A DNA stretch of 64,000 bases, from the NCBI RefSeq assembly GCF_035594125.1, contig NC_087192.1, forward strand, positions 13,300,501-13,364,500, given 5' to 3'. The translations under genes and the position numbers were made by a program. Below are positions 11,780-23,255 of the stretch, piece by piece (the stretch's first letter is position 1; each line of letters opens with the position of its first letter). The notes under the pieces are model-generated. The model had not been told where the DNA came from. It was given only the letters and a program-made list of their open reading frames with translations, and searched no databases. This DNA is from Scylla paramamosain (lineage: Eukaryota > Arthropoda > Malacostraca > Decapoda > Portunidae).

Positions 11780-14700
11780 GCAAAAAACGCAAAAAGTCGT
11801 GTATATAAAGAATTTTCTTAGATACCAAAATGCTGAAACTTATGAATAACAATCTTAATTGAGAAACAGAACAACATTACCAAATGCGTGTATTTTTAGT
11901 GTTTTTTTTTTTTCACATTGTTAGCAAAACCTCAAATAGCATGCGAAACTAGCTTTATGTGGGAAAAAAATGACATTACCTGAAGTGTTTTTTTAGTGTT
12001 TTTGAGCCTGTTGCGCAATAAAGCACTAAAAAGCAGGGCAATTATATTACATTGGAATAAAACCAACTTTTACCAAGAACTTGCCTTGAAGTGTTTTTCA
12101 GCTCCTTATATACCAAAACGCTAAAAAAAAACGCATGAGAAGCAGAATAACATTACCAAAAACAAGTGTTTTGAGTGTTTTTTATCATGTTACCTATAAA
12201 AACGCTTAAATACATGCAAAGATCGCTATATTTGGAGAACGAAAGGATATTACGAGAAACGTGTATTATGGATGTTTTTTTAAGTTCCTTCAGTACCTAA
12301 AAGCTAAAACCCACAAATAACACCTTATTAGAAAAAAATTAATAAACAAAAAAAATGGGATTTTTTTTTTTTTTTTTATTATTCATCCTTATAGGTACCG
12401 AGATGCCAAAATTCTGACAAAATTCAGGGAATTTATGTGGAAAAAAGAACATTACCAATAAAGTTAATTATAGCTTTTTTTCGGATTGTTATGTACCAAA
12501 CCCTAAATAGCATGCAAAGACACCTATATAGGGAAGTTAAACGATTTTAACAGAAACCTGTCTTTTCAGTGTTTTTCATCATGTTATGCACCAAAACGAT
12601 AAATAATATGGAAGTCAGTCAATATGTGAATCCAAAAATAAAATTATTGAAAACGTGTCTTTTCAGTGTTTTACATAGAAAAACGCTAAAGCGGATGCTA
12701 ACCAACCTATATGATGAAATAGAATAACATTACCAAAAATATATATTTTGAGTGTTTTTGAGCTTGTTACCAACAAAAAATGCAAAAAAGGATGTAAAGT
12801 ACTCTATATTAGGAAACAAAAGGACATTACGAGAAACGTGTATAATGAGTATTTTATAGTTTTAAAAGAACCACAAGGCAATAAACGCAAAAACTCGTGT
12901 ATATAGAGAAATTTCTTACATACCGAAATGATGAAATCCATGAATAACACTTTTAATCGATAAACAGAACTACCTTACCAAATTGTGTATTTTGAGCGTT
13001 TTTCACATTCTTTGTTACGAAATTGCCAAATTACATGCGAAACTACCTTCATGTGGGAAAAAAAATGACATTACCAAAAAAGTGTCTTTTTAGTGTTTTT
13101 GAGCGTGATATGCAACAAAACACTAAAAAGCAGAACAATCACATTACATGGGAATAAAACCAACTTTTACGAAGAACTTGCCTTTAAGTGTTTTTTAACT
13201 ACTTACATACCAAATCGCTAAAACGCATACAAAACACCCTTTATAGAGAAACAGAATAACTTTACCAAAAACATGTATTTTAAGTGTTTTTGATGATGTA
13301 ACCTATAAAAACGCTTAAATACATGTAAAGAACCCTATGTTTGTATAACAAAAGGACATTACGAAAATCGTGTTTTATGAGTGTTTTTAAGTTACTCAAG
13401 TACCAAAAAGCTAAAATCCACAAATAACACTCTTTATAGAGAGTTTTTTTTTTTTTGTTATTCATCTTCATAGGTACCGAGATGCCAAAATTCTGGCAAA
13501 ATTAATGGAAATAAAAAAAAAATAAAAAAATAATAATTTTAGCTTTTTTCCGGAGTTATGTACAAACCATGATGTGTATGCAAATCCACCTAATGGGAAA
13601 ATTACACGACTTCACCAGAAACCTGTCTTTTGAGTGTTTTTTTCAGCAATTTCAACAATATTACTGAAAACGTGTCTTTTCAGTGATTTACGTAGAAAAA
13701 CGCTAAAACGGATGTAAACCAACCAATATGAAGAAATAGAATAACATTACCAAAAAGATATATTTTAATGTGTTTTTGAGCTTGTTACCTACAAAAAATG
13801 CAAAAATGGATGGAAAGCACTTTATATTGGCAAAAGAAAAGGACATTACGAGAAACGTGTATGAGTGTTTTATAGTTTGACAAGAACCACAAGGTAAAAA
13901 GCTCAAAAACTCGTGTACATAAAGAAGTTTCTTACATACCAAAAAGCTGAAACTCATGAATAACACTTTTAATTTTGAATCAGAAATACCTTACCAAACG
14001 TGTGTATTAGAAAAGTTTCTTACATGACAAAATGCTGGAACTCATGAATAACACTTTTAATTAAGAACTAGAACAACCTTACTAAATGCCTGTTTTGAGT
14101 TTTTTTTCAAATTGTTAGTTACCAAAACCCCAAATTCTATGCAAAACTAGCTTTATGTGGGAAAAAAAATGATATTATCAGAAAAGTGTCTTTTCAGTGT
14201 TTTTGAGCGTGTTAGGCAATAAAGCACTAAAAAGCAGGGTAATCACATTACATGGGAATAAAAACAACTTTTACCAAGATCTTGCCTTTAAGTGTTTTTG
14301 AGCTCATTACATTCCTTAAGTTCCAAAAAGTTAAAACCCACAATTAACACTCTTTATTTAGAAAAAAAAAGTAAGAAAATAAAAAATATGATTTTTTTTT
14401 GTTATTCATCTTCATAGGTACCGAGATGCCAATATTCTGGAAAAATTCAGGGCTATTATATTGTAAAAGAAAATTATCAAAAAAGTTAATTTTAGCTTTT
14501 TTTTTGGACTGTTATATACCAAACCCTAAAGTGCATCCAAAGACTCCTATATGAGTAAATTAAACGATCTTACCAGAAATCTGATTTTTTAGTGTTTATC
14601 AGCATGTTAGGCACCAAAACGATAAATAATAAGGAACTCACTCTATATGAGAATCCAAAAAAAATTGCTGAAAACGTGTTTTTTCAGTGTTTTACGTAGA

Positions 14701-16734
14701 AAAACGCTAAAACGGATGCAAAACAACCAATATCAAGAAATAGAAAAACATTACCAAAAAGATATATTTTACGTGTTTTTGAGCTTGTTACCTACAAAAA
14801 AACGGGAAAATTTATGCAAAGCACTCTATATTAGAAAACAAAAGGACTTGGCAAGAAAAGTGTATAATGAGTTTTTTATAGTTCAAACGAACCAAAAGGA
14901 AAAAAACACAAAAACTCGTGTATATGGAGGTTCCTAGATACCAAAATGCTGAAACTTATGAATAACACTCTTAATTGAAAAACAGAACAACGTTAATAAA
15001 TGCATGTATTTTGATTGCTTTTCACATTCTTAGTTACCAAAACCCCAAATTGCATGCAAAACCACCTTTATATGAGAAAAAAATGACATTACCAGTAAAG
15101 TGTCTTTTAAGTGTTTTTGAGTGTGTTAGGCAATAAAGCACTAAAAAGCAGTGTAATCATATTATATTGGAATAACATCAATTTATACGAAAACCTTGCC
15201 TTTAAGTGTTTTTGAGCTCCTTATATAACAAACCGCTAAAACGCATGCAAAACAAACTTTATGGAAAAACAGAATAACATTACCAAAAACATGTATTTTG
15301 AGTGTTTTTGATCATGTTATTTATAAAAACGCTTAAATACATGCAAAGAACATTATGTTTTGGAAACAAAAGGACATTACGAGAAACGCGTATTATGAGC
15401 GTTTTTTAAGTTCCTTAAGTACCAAAAAGCTAAAACCCACAAATAACACTCTTTATTTAGAAAATAAAAAATTTAAAAAAATAAAAAATAGGATTTTTTT
15501 TTTTTTTGTTATTCATCTTCATAGTACCGAGATGCCAAAATTCTGGGAAAATTCAGGGCAATCGTATGATAAAAGAATATTATCAAAAAAGTTAAATTCA
15601 ACTTTTTTTTTTCGGACTGTTATGTACCAAACCCTAAAGTGCATGGAAAGCCTCCTTAAACGACCTGATCAGAAATCTGTGTTTTGAGTGTTTTTTTTAG
15701 CATGTTAGCCACCAAAACGATAAATAATAAGGAACTCACTCTATATGGGAATCCAAAACAAAGTTACTGAAAACGTGTCTTCTCAGTGTTTTACGTCGAA
15801 AAACGCTGAAACGGATGCAAAGCAACTAATATCAAGAAATAGAAAAACTTTACTAAAAAGGTATATTTTGAGTGTTTTTGAGCTTGTTATCTACAAAAAT
15901 CGCTAAAATTGATGCAAAGCACTCTATATTGGGAAACAAAAGGACATTGCAAGAAAAAGTGTATAATGAGTGTTTTATAGTTCAAAAGAACCACAAGGCA
16001 AAAAACGCAAAATCTTGTGTATATGGAGAGGTTTCCTAGATACCAAAATGCTAAAACTCATCTATAACACTATTAATTGAGAAACAAAACAACCTTACTA
16101 AATGCGTGTATTTTGAGTGCTTTTAACATTCTTAGTTACCAAAACCTCAAATTGCATGCAAAAATAGATTTGTTGGGAAAAAAAAATTACTTTACCAGAA
16201 AAGTGTCTTTTGAGTGTTTTTGAGCTTGATAGGCAATAAAACACTAAAAAGGAGGGCAATCACATTACATCGGAGTAAAACGAATTTTTACCAAGAACTT
16301 GCCTTTAAGTGTTTTTGAGCTCCTTATATACCAAAACACTAACACGCCTGCAAAATACACTTAATGGTGAAACAGAATAACATTACCAAAAACTGGTATT
16401 TTGAGTGTTTTTGATCATGTTACCAATAAAAACGCTTAAATACATGCAAAGAACCCTATTTTTGGGAAAAGAAAGGACATTACAAAAAACGTGTTTTATG
16501 AGTGTTTTTAAGTTCCTTAAGTACCAAAAAAGCTAAAACCCACAAATATCACTTTATAGAGAAAAAAAAATATTTTTTTGTTTTGTTATTCATCTTCATA
16601 GGTACTAAGATGCCAAAATTCTGGGAATATTCTTTGGAAATCGAAAACAAAATTACTGAAAACGTGTCTTCTCGGTTTTTTACGTAGGAAAACGCTAAAA
16701 CATGAAAACCAACCAATATGAAGAAATACAATAA

Positions 16735-17852
16735 TATTACCAAAGAGGTATATTTTAAGTGTTTTTGAGCTTGTTACCTACAAAAAACGCGAAAATGGAT
16801 GTAAAGCACTCCCTATTGGGAAAGAAAAGGACATTACGAGAAACATGTATAATGAGTGTCTTATTATTTTCGGGCAAAAGAACTTGTGGTTCACAGGAAC
16901 CACAAGGCAAAAAACGCAAAAAACTCGTGTATATAAAGAAATTTCTAAGATACCAATATGCTGAAACTCATGAATAACAATCTTAATTGAGAAACAGAAC
17001 AACATTACCAAATGCGTGTATTTTGAGTGTTTTTTTCACATTCTTCGCAAAACCCTAAAAAGCATGCGAAACTAGGTTTATGTGGGAAAAAAATGGCATT
17101 ACCAGAAGTATCTTTTCAATGTTTTTGAGCGTGTTAGGCAATAAAGCACTAAAAGCAGGGCAATCATATTACATTGGAATAAAACCAACTTTCACCAAGA
17201 ACTTGCCTTGAAGTGTTTTTCAGCTCCTTAAATACGAAATCGCTAAAACGCATGCAAAACACTCCTTTATGGAGAAGCAGAATAACATTATCAATAACAA
17301 GTGTTTTGAGTGTTTTTTATCATGTTACCTATAAAAACGCTTAAATACTTGCAAAGATCCCCATATTTGGGAAACGAAAGGACATTACGAGAAATGTGTG
17401 TTATGAATGTTTTTAAGTTCCTTAAATACCAAAACGTTAAAACCTACAAATAACACTCTTAATAGAGAAAAATAAATAAATAAAAAAATAGCATTTTTAT
17501 TTTTTTTGTTATTCATGTTCATAGGTACCAAGATGCCAAAATTCTGGCAAAATTCAGGGAAATTATGTGCAATAAACATTATCAAAAAAGTTAATTTTAC
17601 CTTTTTTTTCGGAGTTATGTTCCAAACCATAAAGTGTATGCAAAAGCCACCTATCTGATAAAATTTAACGACTTTACAAGAAACCTGTCTTTTGAGTGTT
17701 TTTCTGCATGTTAGGCACCAAAACGATAAATAATATGAAAGTCACTCTATATGGAAATCCAAAACAAAATTACTGAAAACGTGTCTTTTAAAAGATTTAC
17801 GTAGAAAACGCTAAAACGGATGCAAACCAACCAATATGAAGAAATAGAATAA
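16735..17852 (+). repeat. reference 12-monomer HOR unit (1,118 bp)
   Basis: One unit resolved by eye using the recurring cattacc-like start of each monomer. Intervals are 97, 171, 94, 93, 96, 97, 126, 68, 94, 97 and 86 bp. The 171 interval is two monomers with the hairpin variant inside. The 126 and 68 intervals together equal two monomers and hold the A-run/T-run spacer and the GGTACC anchor. This gives 12 monomers averaging 93 bp. Each position has its own diagnostic phrase (for example ggcaataaagcac or accaaccaatatg) that recurs about every 1.1 kb across the window, which defines a higher-order repeat as opposed to simple tandem monomers. Confidence 0.8.
16883..16906 (+). repeat. 10-bp-stem hairpin variant
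   Basis: Same stem with loop ACAG. The loop change is shared with its mirror partner at 53,200-53,223 (loop CTGT), which confirms the pairing. Confidence 0.9.
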
Positions 17853-18201
17853 CATTAGCAAAAAAGTATATTTTGTGTGTTTTTGAGCTTGTTACATAAA
17901 ATAAAAAACGCGAAAATGGATGCAAAGTACTCTATATAAGAAAAAAAAAAAAAAGGACATAACTAGAAACGTGTATAATGAGTGTTTTGTAGTTTCACCA
18001 GAATCACAAGGCAAAAAACGCAAAAACTCGACTATGGAGAAGTTTCTAAGATACCAAAATACATAAAACTCATGAATAACACTCTTAATGAAGAAACAGA
18101 AGAACCTTACTAAATGCGTGTTTTTTGAGTCTTTTTTTACATTCTTAGTTACCAAAACCCCAAATTCCATGCGAAACTAGCTTTATGTGGGAAAAAAATT
18201 A

Positions 18202-18356
18202 CCCTGAGGCATTTGGGAAGAGTAAGAGAAAATTACAAATTTATGGATGGGGATGATAGGTGGAAATAGGTAGGCATATTTCATACAAGTACTGCCACTT
18301 GTAGGCCTGATGCCTTCTTGCAGATTTACTTATTTCTTATGTTCTTATGTTCTTAT
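18202..18356 (+). mobile_element. CR1-like LINE 3' end, 5'-truncated (left arm)
   Basis: A 155 bp non-satellite insert starting ccctgaggcatttggg and ending in two copies of the octamer TTCTTATG plus TTCTTAT (18,334-18,356). A short 8-mer tail of this kind is typical of CR1-clade LINE 3' ends, and severe 5' truncation is usual for LINE copies. Satellite resumes at taccaaaagcgtg. ATTACC flanks both sides (18,198-18,203 and 18,355-18,360), but it is also the satellite core motif, so it is weak evidence for a target-site duplication. The central part resembles interspersed repeats I recall from decapod crustaceans. An inverted partner lies at 51,761-51,915. Confidence 0.75.
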
Positions 18357-19205
18357 TACCAAAAGCGTGTATTTTCAGTGTTTTTCAGCTATTACGTGAA
18401 AAAAATGCCAAAATGCATGCAAAGCACCCTATATGAAGAAAAGAACGATATTACGAGAAACGTGCATTATGAGTGTTTTTGAGATTCTTAGGTACCAAAA
18501 CGCTGAAACTCATGAATAACACTCTTACTTGAGATGCAGAACAACCTTACCAAATGCGTGTATTTTGAGTGTTTTTCACATTCTTAGTTACCGAAACCCC
18601 AAATTGCATGCGAAACTAGCTTTATGTGGAAAAAAAAAAATGACATTACCAGAAGAGTGTCTTTTGAGTGTTTTTGAGCGTGTTAGGCAATAAAGCACGA
18701 AAAAGCAGGGCAATCACATTACAAGGGAATAAAACCAAATTTTGCCAAGAACTTACCTTTGTGTTTTTGAGTTCCTTACACATTGAAACGCTATAATGCA
18801 TGCAAAACACCCTTTATGGAGAAACAGAAAAACATTACCAAAAACATGTATTTTGAGTGTTTTTGATCATATTACCTATAGAAACGCTTAAATAGATGCA
18901 AAGAACCCTATATTTAGGGAACGAAAGGACATGATGAGAAACGTGTATTATGGGTGTTTTTAAGTTCCTTAAGTACCAAAAACCTAAAACCCACAAATAA
19001 CACTCTTTATAGAGAAAAAAAAAATAAATAAAAAAATAGCATTTTTTTTTTTTTTGTTATTCATCTTCATAGGTACCAAGATGCCAAAATTCTAGCAAAA
19101 TTCAGGGAAATTATGTGGAAAAAAGAACATGATCAAAAAAGTTAATTTTAGATTTTTTTCGGACTGTTATGTACCAAACCCTAAAGTGCATGCATAGCCA
19201 CCTAC
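18357..19205 (+). repeat. satellite HOR flank, duplicated at 22,737-23,255
   Basis: Forward satellite that begins directly after the LINE tail with taccaaaagcgtg, followed by the private phrase cagctattacgtg. The first ~520 bp match 22,737-23,255 at an offset of 4,380. It ends at a junction (19,205) where a gcatgcatagccacc monomer runs into ctttccaagaagcgtg, the start of the degraded island. The same junction is seen in the right arm at about 50,905. Confidence 0.8.
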
Positions 19206-19901
19206 TTTCCAAGAAGCGTGTATTGTGAGTGTTTTTGAGATTCCTCGGTACCAACACATGAGAACACATAAATAGCACTCAATGTGGAAAAAAAAAAAAA
19301 AACAGAAAACTACCAAAAATGTGTATTTTAGTGTATTTCACATTTATAGATAACAAAACGCAAAAATGCATGCCGATCACCCTATATGTAAAAAAGAAAT
19401 AACATTTACATAAAGGTGTGTTTTGAGTATTTATTATCGTTTTAGGAAGAGAAACGTACAAAAACGTCAAAATGGCTGCAAACTATTTAATAAGGGATAC
19501 GAAAAGACACTACGAGAAACGTTTATTATGAATGCTTTTGAGCTTCTTAATTATGAAAACGCTTAAAACGCATGAATAGTACTCTATATCAAGAAACAGA
19601 GAGAAAAAAAAAAAACGTGTAATTTCAGTGTATTTCACATTCTTAGATGCCATATCGTGAAAATACATATAATTTACTCTATATGGCGAAACAAAAAGTG
19701 ATTAAGAAAATCGCGCATTATGAGTGTTTTTGAGTTTCTTAGGTACAAAAACGCTAAAACACATGAATCTAGTTTCGCACAAAAAAAAACATGGAAAAAA
19801 AAACCCTATAAAGGAAAACGAAACAATATTACCAAAATCGTGTCTTTTTTTGGATTTACTTACGTAATAAAACGCTGAAACCCATGCAAAAAAAAAAAAG
19901 T

Positions 19902-19977
19902 TAAAATAAAATAAAATAAAATAAAAATAAATAAATAAATAAATAAATAAAGTAAATAAATAAATAAAAATAAATAC
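19902..19977 (+). repeat. (TAAAA/TAAA)n microsatellite
   Basis: Simple repeat of ataaa and taaa units inside the degraded island, directly after an A-run and a gcaaaa monomer end. The right-arm partner at 50,141-50,234 is about 18 bp longer, which fits ordinary slippage after the arms were duplicated. Confidence 0.9.
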
Positions 19978-21130
19978 TGAGAAACAGTATACCTTTACCA
20001 AAAACCGTGTATTTTAAGAGTTTTTGAGTTTGTTACATAGAAAAAAAAAGCTACATTACCAAAAACATATCTCTGAAGTGTTTAGGAGCTTCTTACGTCC
20101 AAAAAAGTGCTAAAAGGCATCCAAAACTTTCTTATTGAGAAAAAGAATAACATCACCGAAAAATGAATTGAAACTTCATTTTCAGAAACATGTCTTTTGA
20201 ATGTCTTTTGGAGCAGGTTCGGCACAAAAGCACAAAAAGGATGAAAAACACTCTATAGCTATATATATATTACCTAGACACGTTGTCTTTTTTAGGTGCT
20301 TACGTACCAAAACGCTTAAACGCATTCAAAACACTTTAAAATACAAAACAAAATAACTTTACCAAAAACGTGTATTTTTAGTGTTTATGAGCTTGTTACG
20401 TAAAAAAAAACCATCAAAATATAAAGTACACCATATCGGAAAAGAAAAAAACATTACGCGAGACGTGTATTTTGATTTTTTTTTTGTATTTCTTTCGAGC
20501 TTCTTAGGGAACAAAACGCTTAAACGCATAAATAGCTCTCTATTTGGAGAAACAGAACAACATTACAAAAATTGTGTATTTTGAGTGTTTTTCACAGAAA
20601 ACAAAACGCCAAAATACATGTAAATCGCCCTCTATGGTGAAATAAAACGAAATTACAGGAAACATATCTTAAGAGTGTTAGACAACAAAACGCTAAAAAT
20701 CATAGAAAGGACTCGATATCGAAAAAACAAAACATCATTACCAAAACTGTTCCTTTTCAGTGTTTTGAGGTACCTATGAAAAAGCTTAAAACATGGAATC
20801 GTTGATCGTGACACAGAGTAACATTACCAAAATGAAATATGAAATGATTGTTTTTGAGCTTGTTACATTGCCAAAATGCATGTATAGTATACTATATAGG
20901 TAAACAAAAGGACCTTACGAGAAACGCGTATTTGGAGTGTTTTCGAGCTTGTTAGGTAACAAAACGCGAAAACGCGTTTGAATAGAACTCTATATAGACA
21001 AACAGAACAACATTGTCAAAAACATGTATTTTGAGTGTTTTTTACATTGTTAGGTACCAAACGGTAAAATGGAAGCGAATCACCCTATATAGGAGAAAAA
21101 TGTGAAATTACCAGAAGCGTGTCTTTTTAG

Positions 21131-21151
21131 TTTTTTTTTTTTTTTTTTTTT
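21131..21151 (+). repeat. poly-T tract inside a satellite monomer
   Basis: About 21 consecutive T between cttttta-g and gagcgttttagg, an expansion of the gagtgttttt T-run of the monomer. The partner A-run in the right arm (48,984-49,000) is about 17 long, so the tract differs in length between arms. Confidence 0.8.
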
Positions 21152-21941
21152 GAGCGTTTTAGGCACCAAAACGCAAAAATGCATGAAGAACACCCTATTT
21201 TCAATAAAAAAAAAAAAAAACAGCTTGGTTTACTAAGCGTTTCTCATATTATGTAGCAAAACATCATAATGCATGCAGATCTCTATATGAAGAAGCAAAA
21301 CTATATTACAGGAAACTTGAGTGTTAGGAATCAAAATGCTAAAAAGCATTGAAAGCACCCTATTTGGCAATATAAAATAACATTACCAAGAAAGTATCTT
21401 TAGAGTGTTTTTGACTTTCTTACGTGCAAAATCGCTGAAACGCATGCAAAACAACCTTTACGGAGAAACAGAATAACATTACCAAAAACTTGTATTTTGA
21501 TTGTTTTTGTGCTTGTTAAGTACAAAAATGCCAAATTACACGCAAAGCATCCTACATGGAGAAAACAAAGGACATTACGAGAAAAGTGTATTATGAGAGA
21601 TTTTGAGCTTTTTAGGTACCGAGACTCAAAAACACATGATTAGCACTTCATATGGAAAAACAACTCTACCGAAAAATTTTACTTAAACTCTTTTTCATAT
21701 TGTTAAGTACCAAAAGACAAAATGCATTGGAAGCCCCCTTTATCGGGAAACGAAACGACAATTTATCATCAACGTGCCTTTTGAGTGTTTTTCAACGTGT
21801 TAGAAACCAGAACGCTAAAAAACATGGAAAGCACTCTATAAAGGAATACAAAACAACATTACTAAAAGCGTGTTTTATAGGTTCTTATGTACAGAAACGC
21901 TAAAACCCATGCAAAACACCCTTTATGGAGAAGCGAAATAA

Positions 21942-22736
21942 ATATTTCGTTGATAAATTACATTCAGGAAAGTTAGGGAACATCCCTTACAGAAGAAAAA
22001 AATCGCAGAAGAATGATCCTAAATGGATGACTGAAGTTAAAACACTACATTGGGCGAAGGAGAAGTATATATGAGATTAAAGACAGGGGAAGTGGTTTTA
22101 AGGCCATAATATAATGAATTAGAAAAGTCAGGAGTTTAACAAGGAAAGCTAAAAATAGTTATGAATTAAAGGTAGCCAGCCAAGCGAAGATGGAACTCAA
22201 AGGATTTTATCAGGCATATAAGACGAAGAATAGAAAAACAATAGTTCCTTAAAGACAGCAGAATGGGACCTGATTAGTTGTTGAGAAGAGATTAGTAAAA
22301 TTGTGAGCAAGTATTTTTTAATTGTCTTTGCCCAGGAAAACATGCAGGATTTGCCGAATAGTGAGAAGATATTTAGAATAGAAGAGGATGAGAAGCTGAC
22401 AGATATTACCATAACTAAAACAGATAGTGCAACAGGAGATAGATAAGTTAAAAAGTTCAAGTCACCAGGACCAGATGAAATATATTCCACAGTATTTAAG
22501 GAAAGGAAAAAGGTTATAAGTAATCTGTTAGTTTCTGTCCTTAGGAAATCACTTAAGTCATGTGAGGTATCGGTAATTTGGAGGCAGGCGAATATAGTAC
22601 CTATCTTTAAGAAAGGAGATAAAACTTTAACGTCTAATCTGTCAGCTTAACTTCTGTTGAATGTAAAATAATGGAGTCAATAATAGCAGATTCTTCTTGC
22701 AGATTTACTTATTTCTTATGTTCTTATGTTCTTATT
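21942..22736 (+). mobile_element. CR1-like LINE fragment with partial RT (left arm)
   Basis: About 795 bp of non-satellite sequence in sense orientation. It holds the linker upstream of the reverse transcriptase and the first part of that domain (see the pseudogene entry), then jumps at about 22,690 into the same 3' terminal piece as the 18,202-18,356 insert (cttgcagatttac and TTCTTATG octamers at 22,713-22,735). It is thus truncated at the 5' side and internally deleted: the catalytic half of RT and most of the 3' UTR are gone. Satellite flanks both sides. The downstream flank is the same as that of the short insert, so the two 3' junctions are duplicates of one insertion event. An inverted partner lies at 47,408-48,200. 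Confidence 0.8.
22021..22686 (+). pseudogene. broken CR1-like reverse transcriptase fragment
   Basis: Conceptual reading of the top strand shows LINE landmarks in order but in shifting frames. KWMTEV begins at 22,021. A lysine-rich linker (VASQAKMELKGFY) follows near 22,170-22,215, then SKYFLIVFAQE near 22,305-22,340, KFKSPGPDEI from 22,453, and WRQANIVPIFKKGDK ending at 22,623, then MESIIAD. The SPGPD and NIVPIFKKGDK blocks are conserved in the N-terminal finger region of CR1/L2/Jockey-type reverse transcriptases. No YxDD catalytic motif remains. The fragment is dead: stops lie at 22,444-22,446 and 22,648-22,650, and a one-base loss just before the SPGPD block shifts the frame. A 97-residue open frame on the opposite strand (22,197-22,490) is only the antisense of this fragment. 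Clade assignment is by motif memory. Confidence 0.75.
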
Positions 22737-23255
22737 ACCAAAAGCGTGTATTTTCAGTGTTTTTCAGCTATTACGTGAAAAAAATGCCAAAATGCATGCA
22801 AAGCACCCAATATGAAGAAAAAGAGCGACATTACGAGAAACGTGCATTATGAGTGTTTTTGAGATTCTAAGGTACCAAAACACTGAAACTCATGAATAAC
22901 ACTCTTAATTGAGATACAGAACAACCTTACCAAGTGCGTGTATTTTGAGTGTTTTTCACATTCTTAGTTACCAAAACCCCAAATTGCATGCGAAACTAGC
23001 TTTATGTGGAAAAAAAAAAAGTCATTACCAGAAGAGTGTCTTTTGAGTGTTTTTGAGCGTGTTAGGCAATAAAGCACTATAAAGCAGGGCAATCACATTA
23101 CATGGAAATAAAACCAAATTTTGCCAAGAACTTGCCTTTAAGTGTTTTTCAGCTCCTTACATACTGAAACGCTAAAACGCATGCAAAACACCTTTTATGG
23201 AGAAACAGAAAAACATTACAAAAAAACATGTATTTTGAGTGTCTTTGATCATGTT
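22737..23255 (+). repeat. satellite HOR flank, copy of 18,357-18,880
   Basis: Starts with the same taccaaaagcgtg and cagctattacgtg series that follows the short LINE insert, at an offset of 4,380. It pairs inversely with 46,891-47,407 (sum 70,143). The pairing breaks between about 23,252 and 23,272: left cttgatcatg-type bases with tgtctttga match 46,887, but the next monomer (ctttaatacatg, ctatctttggg) matches 42,300. Confidence 0.8.

Larger units (their letters stand above)
11601..18201 (+). repeat. satellite HOR, central part of block Q (forward)
   Basis: Six to seven HOR units (anchors near 12,396, 13,473, 14,417, 15,523, 16,602 and 17,522) pairing inversely with 51,916-58,490 at a sum of about 70,106-70,143. 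Derived junctions shared by both arms are a shortened unit at 14,305 (partner 55,795), a skip at about 16,628-16,635 where gggaatattctttgg joins two monomers (partner 53,470), and a contracted monomer at 12,125 (partner 57,970). Hairpin variants lie at 11,756-11,779 and 16,883-16,906. Confidence 0.85.
19206..21941 (+). repeat. degraded monomeric satellite island (left arm)
   Basis: About 2.7 kb of the same ~95 bp monomer family, but with strongly diverged copies and no visible 1.1 kb periodicity. The diagnostic HOR phrases (GGTACC anchor, ggcaataaagcac, accaaccaatatg) are missing or scrambled. Monomer starts are still visible, for example cattacc at 21,477 and cattacg at 21,573, 96 bp apart. 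Long homopolymers and a TAAA microsatellite occur here. I interpret this as older monomeric satellite. An inverted copy lies at 48,201-50,905. No gene is seen. Confidence 0.75.

Noticed and set aside
18198..18360. ATTACC as a target-site duplication of the LINE insert
   Set aside because: ATTACC is the core word of every monomer, so its presence on both sides is expected by chance. Kept only as weak evidence.
19902..19977. TAAA tract as a poly-A tail of a retrotransposon
   Set aside because: It lies within diverged monomers with no LINE or SINE sequence upstream. It is better explained as microsatellite expansion of the monomer's A-run.
22197..22490. 97-codon open frame on the minus strand, with twin at 47,653-47,946
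   Set aside because: It is the antisense of the LINE reverse-transcriptase fragment; the sense strand carries the recognisable motifs.
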